Assembly (NCBI GenBank): GCA_034007295.1
Contig: JAVERC010000007.1
Span: forward strand, 1-64,000
Direction: 5' to 3'
Origin: JACKCP01 sp034007295
Lineage (GTDB): Bacteria; Desulfobacterota; Desulfobacteria; Desulfobacterales; JACKCP01
Length of the DNA stretch: 64,000 nucleotides
The notes under the pieces are model-generated. The model was not told the origin of the DNA. It saw nothing but the letters and a program-made list of their open reading frames with translations, and ran no database searches. Numbering within the stretch: position 1 is the stretch's first letter; each line of letters starts with the position of its first letter. The position numbers were made by a program, and so were the translations under genes. Of the stretch, positions 37,038 to 45,315 are shown piece by piece.

Positions 37038-37871
37038 ATGTTTATAAAATGCTGGGGTGCAAGAGGTTCCATACCTGTTTCAGGAAAAGACTTTACAAAA
37101 TACGGCGGTGATACAACATGTATGGAGATCAGAAGCAAAAACAACGAAATAATAATAGTAGATGCAGGAACAGGAATAAGGCGGCTTGGGAACAAGCTTA
37201 TAACTGAAAAAAAATCTTCTTATCACATGCTTTTTACCCATGCTCACTGGGACCACTTAATGGGATTTCCTTTTTTCAAACCGATTTTTCTTTCAAAAAC
37301 AAAACTTAATATAATAAGATGCCCCCATCCTGGCAAATATGCTGAAGAAATGATGACAAGGGTAATGTCGCCTCCAAACTTCCCAATCAAATATACAGAT
37401 ATAAAAGCAACAATAACATATGAAGACGGCTGTCCAGGCGGTTTTAAAATTGACACAATTAAAATTGACCCCATAAACCTCAGCCACCCGAATTCTGGCT
37501 GCGGGTACAAGTTCAGTGAAGATGACAAAACATTTGTATTTCTTACTGACAATGAACTGGGACATATCCACAAATATGGTAAAACTATTGAAGAATATGC
37601 TGACTTTTCAAAGCACTGTGATCTTTTGATCCATGACTGCGAATATACAGATACTGACTATCTTAAAAGAAAAGAATGGGGACATTCAAGCGTAAGCCAG
37701 GTCGTAAAGCTTGCAAAACTTTCAAATGTAAAAAAACTTGGCCTGTTTCATCATAATCAGGACAAAACAGACAATGATGTTGATCTTCTTGTAGATTCAG
37801 TAAAAAAACAATTGCAAAATACAGATATTAAAGTATTTGGAGTTTTTGCCGACATGGAAATTTCTCTCTAG
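37038..37871 (+). CDS. MBL-fold metallohydrolase
   Basis: A 277-residue metallo-beta-lactamase-fold protein of the class I 3',5'-cyclic-nucleotide phosphodiesterase/RNase Z-like branch. CWGARGSIPVSGKDFTKYGG at the N-terminus and FTHAHWDHLMGFPFF (HXHXDH) are diagnostic; later metal ligands are likely in LSHPNSGCGYKF, FLTDNELGH, LIHDCEYTDTDY and WGHSS, and GLFHHNQDKTD is the usual C-terminal motif. The substrate is unknown; cyclic nucleotides or phosphodiesters are possible. It starts at an ATG after AGGAAGG. The sirtuin gene follows after 35 bp, probably in the same transcript. Confidence 0.87.
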   Translation: MFIKCWGARGSIPVSGKDFTKYGGDTTCMEIRSKNNEIIIVDAGTGIRRLGNKLITEKKSSYHMLFTHAHWDHLMGFPFFKPIFLSKTKLNIIRCPHPGKYAEEMMTRVMSPPNFPIKYTDIKATITYEDGCPGGFKIDTIKIDPINLSHPNSGCGYKFSEDDKTFVFLTDNELGHIHKYGKTIEEYADFSKHCDLLIHDCEYTDTDYLKRKEWGHSSVSQVVKLAKLSNVKKLGLFHHNQDKTDNDVDLLVDSVKKQLQNTDIKVFGVFADMEISL

Positions 37872-37906
37872 TTTTTATAAATTAAAATTAAATATAAGGA
37901 CTTATT

Positions 37907-38653
37907 GTGGAAAATCTTATTGAAAAAGCTGCCTTAAAAATCAAAAACTCAAAACTTACAATTGCCCTTACAGGAGCAGGTATTTCAGTTGAAAGCGGAA
38001 TTCCTCCATTCAGGGGAAAAGGCTCTTTATGGGAAAAATTTGATCCCATGAAATACGCTGAAATAAACTATTTCCTGAATAATCCAAAAGAAGTATGGGA
38101 AGTATTTTTAAAAGACATGGAAAAAACCCTTAAAAATGCAAATCCAAATCCAGGGCACAAAGGACTTTTTGAATTAGAACAAAAAGGACTTTTAACTACA
38201 ATAATAACCCAAAATATTGACGGGCTTCATCAAAAAGCAGGCAGCAGCGATGTCATAGAATTTCATGGAAGTTTTGCAAATTTTTACTGTATGGAATGCT
38301 TTGAACAAGTAGACCTTGAAGGTCTTGATCTTTCCCAAATCCCTCCAAGATGCAAAAAATGTAATGGTATTTTAAGACCTGACTGTGTGTTTTTTGGTGA
38401 AATGATACCTCAAAATGCCCTTGAAAGGGCAGGCATGCTTGCTTCTCAATGCGAAGTAGTTATTGTCATTGGTACATCTGCACTTGTTCAGCCTGCAGCA
38501 TCAATTCCTGTTGCTGCAAAAACATCAAAAGCCTTTGTGATTGAAATAAATCCAGAACCAACCCCTCTTACAGATTCTATTGCAGATATTACTCTTTTAG
38601 GAGATGCAGGCAGTGTAATGACAGATCTTTTAATAGAAATTGAGACCTTGTAG
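37907..38653 (+). CDS. NAD-dependent protein deacylase, sirtuin (SIR2/CobB) family
   Basis: Removes acyl groups from lysine using NAD+. The 248 residues contain the NAD-binding LTGAGISVESGIPPFRG, TQNIDGLHQKAG, the catalytic histidine in EFHGSF, and four zinc cysteines as CMEC and CKKC. PDCVFFGEMIP and VIGTSALVQPAA complete the family pattern. The GTG start has AAGGA 6 nt upstream. The Tyr/Arg pair typical of CobB-type desuccinylases is not visible, so it is probably mainly a deacetylase. It may regulate acyl-CoA enzymes such as the dehydrogenase encoded nearby, which is speculation. Confidence 0.92.
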   Translation: MENLIEKAALKIKNSKLTIALTGAGISVESGIPPFRGKGSLWEKFDPMKYAEINYFLNNPKEVWEVFLKDMEKTLKNANPNPGHKGLFELEQKGLLTTIITQNIDGLHQKAGSSDVIEFHGSFANFYCMECFEQVDLEGLDLSQIPPRCKKCNGILRPDCVFFGEMIPQNALERAGMLASQCEVVIVIGTSALVQPAASIPVAAKTSKAFVIEINPEPTPLTDSIADITLLGDAGSVMTDLLIEIETL

Positions 38654-38732
38654 CTTCAATTGAGAATTTCATATTTTTAAATTAATTGCGGAGTTAGAAG
38701 GCTTTTTTTTGCACAGCATAATAAAATAAAAA

Positions 38733-38769
38733 CGGCCGAAAAAATTAAAAAATAAATTTTCTCCGGCCA
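38733..38769. terminator. Hairpin between the sirtuin and DUF6178 genes
   Basis: GGCCG pairs with CGGCC and the AT-rich interior also pairs (AAAAAATT with AATTTT). It sits between convergent genes. T-tracts are weak on both strands. Confidence 0.4.
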
Positions 38770-38804
38770 TTAAATTAAAATCAAAAAAAATTAATTTGTG
38801 ATTT

Positions 38805-40502
38805 TTACTTTAAAACAAACAAAGAAATATATTTTGGATCAATATTTTTTATGCCAACACTTCCAAGTTCTTCTTCAACAAGTTCAAACAACTCATCAAA
38901 TACAGGTCCAAGCCTTTCAAGAATAAATTCCGGTTTTAAATCAGCAGTTCTTACAATCCAGTTTAAAAAATCCTGCTTTTTCTCTTTTCCAGGTGTTTTT
39001 ATTCCATTGTCTTCAATCCAGAGCCAGTCATAAAATTTTTTAAACTTATTTATTTCAATTGGTTCAAATATATTTTCATCCAAATGAAGCCAGTCCCTTG
39101 CCCAAAGTGTGAGAATAAAATTTTTCCAGTTTATGAAAAGATCATCTGTTTTTATCTCTTTAACTCCCATAAGAGCAAGAAGATCATCAACAGCAAAAAG
39201 TTTTTCAAGTTCTTTTTCTGTTTTTGTTATTTCCTCGAGGGAAGAAAATTCTTTGTATATACCTGAAGAATTTTCATAATTATCAAAATAAACAGCAGGC
39301 CAGGCAATAAGTCCTCCTGTTATTCCAAACCATTTTTCTCCAAGAAAACTTAAATTAAATGAATTTTTTATAATAAAAGAATTTTTCTGCCATTTAAGAA
39401 CTTTTTCCCTTAAATTTCTGACAAGAGTATTTCCAGCCTTAAAAATATCCAAAGTGTAATAACTGCCAAAGGCTTTTTCCATTAATTTTCTTTTATCTTC
39501 TTTTTCATAAGATTTTCCTAAATACTCAGCCCCTGTCTTTAAAATGCCTGAAACTCTTTTAACAAGGCTTAAAAGTTCTTCTCTTGTCCTGATTTTTTTA
39601 TGTTCAGCAGAAATTATCTGATTACACAAAGAAACAAATTCAAGTGAAAAATCATCTGAATCAAGTAAATAATTATTAACTGAAAAAGCATCTATTAACT
39701 GGCTGGAATTAATATTTCCTTTTTCATCAACAAAAATATCTGGCACTAAATTTTTATCTGCCGGTCTTTTCTTTATATTTTTTAAATTTATAGGTGCTAA
39801 AATTTCAATTGCTTCATGTGCCGGAATCAGCCCTTTTTCCTCAAGCCTTGCATTCCTGAACCTGAAAAGATGTTCCTGATGCTCTGCATTTATAACACCT
39901 GCAGAAATAAAAATAATTGTCTGGAAATCCCTGTATGAGATGTCAGCAATTCTTGCTAAAATATCATTTACAAGACTTTTAATTTCAATTGGAAGATTTT
40001 TGTCTTCACCCGATTCCAAGACCTTGAAATAAATAACATCATCAAAGGTTATATAATCATCTGGAATTATGGAAGGGTCTTCATCATGCTCACGCAGGAC
40101 AACATCAATCCTGTTTCTTAAAAAATAAGTCAGAAAATCTTCCTGATCATCTAAAAGCCATTGTGCAAGCCTTCCAGGGTCTGCCATATGAAGAATTCCA
40201 AGCCAGTAAGAAGCATTGAATATATTAATCTGGTCCTTTTCCCAGATTTCAAGATCAACAATATATTCCCACTGCTTTTTTGTGGCCATGGATAAGATCG
40301 GAAGAAAATCTTCATGTCCTGCTTCATGCATAAGCATATAAAGGGATTGTTCAGGAAAAGAATGGACAAGAGCATAACTTTCATTAAAATCAAGAATCTC
40401 TTCCATTGCTTTTTCAGGGTCCATTTTAAAAATTGATTCCCTTTTTTTTCTTAAGGCTTCAATTTTTTGTTCAACAATACTTAAAGCATTTTTTTTTGTC
40501 AT
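38805..40502 (-). CDS. DUF6178-type protein
   Basis: A 565-residue soluble protein that resembles the DUF6178 family restricted largely to Desulfobacterota: leucine-rich helical repeats, an ATKKQWEYIVDLEIWEKDQI segment, YITFDDVIYFKVL, and an acidic FRFRNARLEEKGLIPAHEAI segment. No catalytic motif, signal peptide or membrane helix is visible. The function of the family is not known to me. It lies downstream of rdgB and a nitroreductase gene, from which a terminator separates it. Confidence 0.7.
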   Translation of the reverse strand: MTKKNALSIVEQKIEALRKKRESIFKMDPEKAMEEILDFNESYALVHSFPEQSLYMLMHEAGHEDFLPILSMATKKQWEYIVDLEIWEKDQINIFNASYWLGILHMADPGRLAQWLLDDQEDFLTYFLRNRIDVVLREHDEDPSIIPDDYITFDDVIYFKVLESGEDKNLPIEIKSLVNDILARIADISYRDFQTIIFISAGVINAEHQEHLFRFRNARLEEKGLIPAHEAIEILAPINLKNIKKRPADKNLVPDIFVDEKGNINSSQLIDAFSVNNYLLDSDDFSLEFVSLCNQIISAEHKKIRTREELLSLVKRVSGILKTGAEYLGKSYEKEDKRKLMEKAFGSYYTLDIFKAGNTLVRNLREKVLKWQKNSFIIKNSFNLSFLGEKWFGITGGLIAWPAVYFDNYENSSGIYKEFSSLEEITKTEKELEKLFAVDDLLALMGVKEIKTDDLFINWKNFILTLWARDWLHLDENIFEPIEINKFKKFYDWLWIEDNGIKTPGKEKKQDFLNWIVRTADLKPEFILERLGPVFDELFELVEEELGSVGIKNIDPKYISLFVLK

Positions 40503-40530
40503 AATTTTCCCGTTTATTCTTTAAAAAAGC

Positions 40531-40560
40531 AAAAAAACAGGCTGTCATTACAACAGCCTG
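40531..40560 (-). terminator. Rho-independent terminator after the nitroreductase gene
   Basis: On the minus strand CAGGCTG pairs with CAGCCTG over a 9-nt loop and is followed by seven T. It is 20 bp after the nitroreductase stop codon. Confidence 0.75.
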
Positions 40561-40579
40561 CCCTAAAAAAAATATTTTT

Positions 40580-41164
40580 TTAAATTAAAAGATCACAAAT
40601 TTTTCTTTTAGGCACATGATGCACATCATTTTCATCTCTATAGTATTTAATATCGCCCAAATCATTTAGATCTTCTATCATAGATTTTTCCAAAGGCTTT
40701 CCAAGTGCAATAACTAAAACAGGCTCAAAATTTTCTGAAATTTCAAAATCATTTAAAACCCTTGTTTTATTGAATGATGCAATCATACATCCGCCAAAGC
40801 CCTTTGAAACTGCATCAAGCAAAATTGTCTGTGCAGATATCCCTGCATCAAACATGAAATAATTACCTTTAAAGGAAATATCTTTAAAAATAACTATGTA
40901 GCCTCCAGGCCTTTGGCCTTTTTTTGGACCATCAAAATCTTTAAAATAGGCAGCCCATGCCAAATTTGGAAAAAGTTTTTCCTTTTCAGCTTCATCAAAA
41001 ACAATTTTATATCTCAAAGGCTGAAGATTACCTGCTGACGCAGTGTGTCTTGCAGTAAAAACAAGATCTTTTAAAAATTGTTCACTCAATGAAAAAGTTT
41101 CATCAAATCTTCTAAATGATCTGTTTTTTAAAACAAGATCAAAAAAATTACCTATCTCAGGCAT
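40580..41164 (-). CDS. Nitroreductase-family flavoprotein
   Basis: A 194-residue FMN-dependent oxidoreductase. The N-terminal NRSFRRFDE and HTASAGNLQPLRYKIV are the FMN-phosphate-binding motifs, and SAQTILLDAVSKGFGGCMIA is the family's central helix; VLVIALGKP is the last core strand. The physiological substrate is unknown. Its ATG overlaps the rdgB stop by 13 nt, so the two are translationally coupled. Confidence 0.88.
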   Translation of the reverse strand: MPEIGNFFDLVLKNRSFRRFDETFSLSEQFLKDLVFTARHTASAGNLQPLRYKIVFDEAEKEKLFPNLAWAAYFKDFDGPKKGQRPGGYIVIFKDISFKGNYFMFDAGISAQTILLDAVSKGFGGCMIASFNKTRVLNDFEISENFEPVLVIALGKPLEKSMIEDLNDLGDIKYYRDENDVHHVPKRKICDLLI

Positions 41165-41796
41165 TCAAACTTCTCCTGTCTTGGCAGATTTTGTTTAAGC
41201 CAGACAAGCACCTTGTCAATTTCTTTTTTTATTTCATTCAAGGCCTTGCCCCTGTGGCTTACTTCTGATTTTTCATCCATTGTAAGCTCTGCAAATGTTT
41301 TATTAAGTTCTGGATAAAAAAATACAGGATCATAACCAAACCCGCTGTTACCTTTTGGCTCTCTTACAATTGTTCCTTCGCATTTTGCCTCATATGTAAG
41401 AGCAGGCCCGGTTGGAACAGCAATTGAGATTACACATTCAAAATATGCCTTTCTATCCTCAATTTTATCCATTTCATTTAAAAGTTTTTTTACATTGTCT
41501 TCATCTGATGCATTTTCACCTGCATATCTTGCAGAATGAACTCCAGGCTTTCCGGCAAGAGCCTGTACAACAAGTCCTGAATCATCTGCTAAAGCCGGAA
41601 ATCCAAGATATCTTGCTGTAAGACTTGCCTTTTTATAGGCATTGTCATCAAATGTTTCACCGTCTTCAATTATTTCAGGAATTGGTCCGAAATCTTCAAG
41701 AGTCATAATCTTAACAGGATAACCTTCAAGAAGTTTTATCATTTCTTTTTTTTTGCCCTGGTTTTTTGTTGCAAGTACTATTATCTGCTCTTTCAT
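41152..41796 (-). CDS. rdgB: XTP/dITP diphosphatase (HAM1/RdgB)
   Basis: House-cleaning pyrophosphatase that hydrolyses dITP, XTP and ITP to keep deaminated purines out of DNA and RNA. The 214 residues show the N-terminal VLATKNQGKKKEM, FPALADDSGLVVQALAGKPG with the metal-binding acidic residues, SARYAG, EPKGNSGFGYDPVFFYPE and the C-terminal SHRGKAL. It is followed by the overlapping nitroreductase gene. Confidence 0.95.
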   Translation of the reverse strand: MKEQIIVLATKNQGKKKEMIKLLEGYPVKIMTLEDFGPIPEIIEDGETFDDNAYKKASLTARYLGFPALADDSGLVVQALAGKPGVHSARYAGENASDEDNVKKLLNEMDKIEDRKAYFECVISIAVPTGPALTYEAKCEGTIVREPKGNSGFGYDPVFFYPELNKTFAELTMDEKSEVSHRGKALNEIKKEIDKVLVWLKQNLPRQEKFECLR

Positions 41797-41873
41797 GTTT
41801 AAAACTCCGAAATTTTATATTTATTAAAAAACTTATTTAAAAGTTGAAAAACTCAATTTTTATAATATAAATA

Positions 41874-43424
41874 TCAATCTTCTATTTTCAAACTTTTTCC
41901 GGCTTTTATCACAAGAAAAAGTACTGGTATCCCTATAATTGCAGTTATAAAAAAAAAAATCTGGTATCCTGCAAAGTCAACAATTGTACCTGAATATCCG
42001 CCAAAAAGTTTTGGAATTAAAGTCATAAGGGAACTGAAAACTGCATATTGAACAGCTGTAAATTTTACACTTGTAAGAGCAGATAAAAAAGCAACAAAGG
42101 CAGCTCCAGCAAGTCCTGCTGCAAGATTATCAGCTGAAATAACCACATAAAGCATTGTGATATTGTGCCCAAGATGAGCTAAAAGCATAAATAAAAGATT
42201 TGTTAATGCAGAAAAAAAAGCTCCCCAGAATAAAATTTTTAATACGCCTTTTTTCTGAGAAAAAATTCCGCCTAAAAACCCTCCTGCTATTGTCATAAAA
42301 AGGCCGAATGTTTTAACAATTCCTGCAATTTCAGATTTTGTAAAACCAAGATCCTGATAAAAAAGATTTGAGACAACGCCTAAAACTATATCTGAAATTC
42401 TGTAAAGACCAATAAGCATAAGAAGAATTATGGCTGTGTCTTTAGAGTATCTTGTAAAAAAATCCTTAACAGGCTCAATATATGTTTTATCTATCATTTT
42501 CTGATTAACAAGTTTTGTTCTGCCTGAAATATATGCAAGAAAAAAACCTGCTCCAAGTGAAACTGCAAGTCTTAGAAAGGCTGAAATAAATCCTGAAAAA
42601 AATTTTAAAAACACAATTTCATTTAAAAAACTTAAAAAAAGCTTAAAACCCTTTCCTGTAAAATAAAAAACTGAAACAAAACCAAATATTCCTATAACAA
42701 GTGCCAAAAAAGCACCAAGATAATCTTTTGATTGGTATTTATAATTTTTTTCCTGATAAAGTTCAGGTTCTTTTATTAAAAGTACTGTAAAAATACCTGT
42801 AAACATAAAAAGGCTCATAAAAAGATAAGTATACATCCATGCATTGTAATTGTAGTTTCCCATATTTGATCCTAAAAGATCAGCCATGAAAAGAGCTCCA
42901 GCTCCGGCTGCAAGCATGCCTGTTCTATAGCCTGCAATATAAGAAGATGCCATCATTGCCTGAAGTTTTAAATGAGCAGATTCAATTCTGTAAGCATCAA
43001 TTACAATATCCTGGGTAGCTGATGAAAATCCAAGCAAAACTGCTGCAAAAGCCATAATATAAACATGGGACTCACCTTTTGAAGGATCAGTAATTGCCAT
43101 TAATATTATTGATAAAATTATCATAAGCTGTGAAAATAATATCCATCCCCGTCTTCTTCCAAGCTTTCTGGAAAGAAAAAAAACAGGAATAACATCAACA
43201 GCAGGTGCCCATATAAACTTAAATGAATACCCAAGAGCTGCCCAGCTGAAAAAAGTAACTGCCGACCTTTCAACTCCAGCTTCTCTAAGCCATAAGGAAA
43301 GAGATGAAAAAATAAGAAGAATTGGAAGCCCTGCTGAAAAACCAAAAAAAAACATTGTAATTACTCTTTTGTGAAAAAAGGATAAAAACACTTCTTTCCA
43401 GGATTCATTTTTTTCTTTTTCCAT
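41874..43424 (-). CDS. AmpG-type MFS permease
   Basis: A 516-residue inner-membrane protein with about 12-14 hydrophobic helices. FFGFSAGLPILLIFSSLSLW, KFIWAPAVDVIPV and the SATQDIVIDAYRIE segment are characteristic of AmpG, the importer of anhydro-muropeptides in peptidoglycan recycling. Charged motif LGRRRGWI is also typical. The substrate is inferred from the family; no other recycling genes are adjacent. A family A repeat lies 36 bp upstream of the start codon. Confidence 0.87.
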   Translation of the reverse strand: MEKEKNESWKEVFLSFFHKRVITMFFFGFSAGLPILLIFSSLSLWLREAGVERSAVTFFSWAALGYSFKFIWAPAVDVIPVFFLSRKLGRRRGWILFSQLMIILSIILMAITDPSKGESHVYIMAFAAVLLGFSSATQDIVIDAYRIESAHLKLQAMMASSYIAGYRTGMLAAGAGALFMADLLGSNMGNYNYNAWMYTYLFMSLFMFTGIFTVLLIKEPELYQEKNYKYQSKDYLGAFLALVIGIFGFVSVFYFTGKGFKLFLSFLNEIVFLKFFSGFISAFLRLAVSLGAGFFLAYISGRTKLVNQKMIDKTYIEPVKDFFTRYSKDTAIILLMLIGLYRISDIVLGVVSNLFYQDLGFTKSEIAGIVKTFGLFMTIAGGFLGGIFSQKKGVLKILFWGAFFSALTNLLFMLLAHLGHNITMLYVVISADNLAAGLAGAAFVAFLSALTSVKFTAVQYAVFSSLMTLIPKLFGGYSGTIVDFAGYQIFFFITAIIGIPVLFLVIKAGKSLKIED

Positions 43425-43459
43425 TTTTGTCCTTAATTTAAAATTAAAAATTCTATATA

Positions 43460-43585
43460 CTCAGCTGCTGAGCGAAAACGGCATTTTTTGTCCATTTTAA
43501 AGTTAAATTAAAAATTTAATCCTCAAAATACTCAATATATCCTAAAGGTTAAATTTTTATTTTGAACTAAACAAAAAAATTACAA
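43460..43585 (+). repeat. Family A element, right end truncated
   Basis: Left end CAGCTGCTGAGCGAAAACGG and the centre ATTTAATCCTCAAAATACTC and CCTAAAGGTTAAATTT are conserved; the right end is lost after GAACTAAACAAAAAAATT. It is in the 325-bp gap 43425-43749, where nothing else is seen. Confidence 0.75.
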
Positions 43586-43749
43586 CTTCTTGTAAAGCCC
43601 TATGTAAATTTTAAAAAGACTTTTTTAATAAAAAAAGTTTTAATCTTCAAACCAATGCTTAATGTAAAAAAAGTTAACATTGCATATTATGAATTCAATA
43701 ACAAAGAAAATTATCCAGATTCTAATCAACAAATATAAAAGGTAAAAAA

Positions 43750-44412
43750 ATGAACAATACAATTGAACAAAAAATAGCATCAAATGAAAAAAGATACAGA
43801 CTTATAGCACAATCACTTATAGACACAATCTGGGTTATAGACCCTGAAACATTTATTTTTTTGTACATAAGTCCTGATTCCCATGAAACAAGAGGATATA
43901 CCCAAAGGGAAATAATTGGAAAACATGCAAATTTCCTTTTTTCAGAAACATCCTTTGATAATCTTAAAACCATTGCAAAAACGGCCAAGGAAAACTTTAA
44001 AATAGGAATCACAGGTTCATACAAAATTGAAACAGAAATTACAAAAAAAGATAATACTAAAACATGGATAGAAATAAGTGCAAAACTTATTCAAGATGAA
44101 GACGACAATAAACTTAAAATAATAGGTATTTCAAAGGATATCAGCCTAAGAAAAGCAGCAGAAAAAGAAAAGGAACAAATTCTTATTGAACTTGAATCAG
44201 CACTAAAGGAAAAAGAAAAACTTCTGGATCAGATAAAAAAACTTGAAAGCCTTTTGCCGATTTGTTCTTCATGCAGAAGAATAAGAGATAACAAAGATAA
44301 AAAATGGTGGCCCTTTGAAAAATACATTGAAGAAAAATCAGACTCAAAATTTACACATACACTTTGCCCTGACTGCCAGGAAATTTTTTATTCCAAAAAA
44401 AACAATGATTAG
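43750..44412 (+). CDS. PAS-domain protein with C-terminal CxxC/CxxC tail
   Basis: A 220-residue cytoplasmic protein. A single PAS fold occupies residues about 15-140 (YRLIAQSLIDTIWVIDPETF; TRGYTQREIIGKHANF; ISKDISLRKAAEKE), followed by a coiled coil (140-170) and a ~50-residue tail with two CxxC pairs and a His (PICSSCRRIRDN ... FTHTLCPDC). The tail is the same module as in the response regulator at 17417. There is no kinase or output domain, so it probably acts as a sensor or adaptor. The stop codon TAG lies in the first bases of a family A fragment. Confidence 0.85.
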   Translation: MNNTIEQKIASNEKRYRLIAQSLIDTIWVIDPETFIFLYISPDSHETRGYTQREIIGKHANFLFSETSFDNLKTIAKTAKENFKIGITGSYKIETEITKKDNTKTWIEISAKLIQDEDDNKLKIIGISKDISLRKAAEKEKEQILIELESALKEKEKLLDQIKKLESLLPICSSCRRIRDNKDKKWWPFEKYIEEKSDSKFTHTLCPDCQEIFYSKKNND

Positions 44413-44492
44413 TCAGTGATTGGCCAAAAACAAATTTTTTTTTAAGTTCAAGCGGGGAATTTAGCTTTTAGAATACATTTAGTTTTTTTAAT
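44409..44492 (-). repeat. Family A fragment (left half)
   Basis: Begins TTAGTCAGTGATTGGCCAAA and continues AAGTTCAAG...AATACATTTAGT; the right half is missing. It fills the gap between two convergent genes and overlaps both stop codons. Confidence 0.6.
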
Positions 44493-45300
44493 CAGCAACA
44501 AAACCAAAACTGCCAATTTCAGGAAATTTTACTCCGTTATGAATTAAAGCAGATTTTCCTCTTATTGTGAGGTCTGAAATAAAACTGAATTGTAAGGATG
44601 AACTTACAGGATATGCCTTAAGACAATAATGAGTTCCCCATGGTTTTTCATTTGCAACAACTTTAACAGAAGAATTGAAAAAAAGATAAGGACTTGTCAA
44701 GGCTACATCCTCAAGAATTTCTACAACTTTTTTTGTATCATTAAAATGGCCTGTATAAAAATCAGCTGCACACTGCAATCTTGGCTCCCCGTTATTTGAG
44801 TTTATAACAGGCTGATTCCAAAGCATTGAATGGGGAATAAGAACCCTGTCATCACCTGGAGTTATTACTTCAACAGTTCTCATTCCTACATTATATACTT
44901 CACCATAAATACCGCCCACTTTTATCCAGTCGCCGTTTCTGTAATTTCTTTCCCCTACTGCTGCAATTCCAGCTATAAGACTGCTTGCGTAATCTTTTAA
45001 GGCAAAACCAATGGCAAGACCTGCAGTTCCAAGAAAAGCAACCATATTCTGAAATGAAGGTTCAATTATAAGAGGTACTATAAACATAAAAGAACCAATA
45101 ATTATAAAAAGCCTTACAAAGGGAACAAGAGCAAGAAGAGTAAGTTTTTTCTGGCCGTGAAGACGCCCGGCAATCCATCTTAATCCCCTTTGAGTTCCTG
45201 CAATAATAATTACAGCAGCAATTACAATTATTGCAATTTCAATAAATGTCCACATATCCATGGTTTTAAATACATGGGAATTGTTGTTTCCTATACTCAT
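44488..45300 (-). CDS. MscS-family mechanosensitive channel
   Basis: A 270-residue small-conductance channel protein. Three hydrophobic helices occur at about 17-35, 60-80 and 88-110; the third is the pore helix (MVAFLGTAGLAIGFALKDYA). The MscS beta domain follows (RNYRNGDWIKVGGIYGEVYN; MRTVEVITPGDDRVLIPHSM) and a C-terminal alpha-beta domain ends the protein. It relieves membrane tension after osmotic downshift in the known family. It starts 15 bp after the stop codon of a gene of unknown function, implying a joint transcript. Confidence 0.92.
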   Translation of the reverse strand: MSIGNNNSHVFKTMDMWTFIEIAIIVIAAVIIIAGTQRGLRWIAGRLHGQKKLTLLALVPFVRLFIIIGSFMFIVPLIIEPSFQNMVAFLGTAGLAIGFALKDYASSLIAGIAAVGERNYRNGDWIKVGGIYGEVYNVGMRTVEVITPGDDRVLIPHSMLWNQPVINSNNGEPRLQCAADFYTGHFNDTKKVVEILEDVALTSPYLFFNSSVKVVANEKPWGTHYCLKAYPVSSSLQFSFISDLTIRGKSALIHNGVKFPEIGSFGFVAD

Positions 45301-45315
45301 TTTAAATACCTGTTT

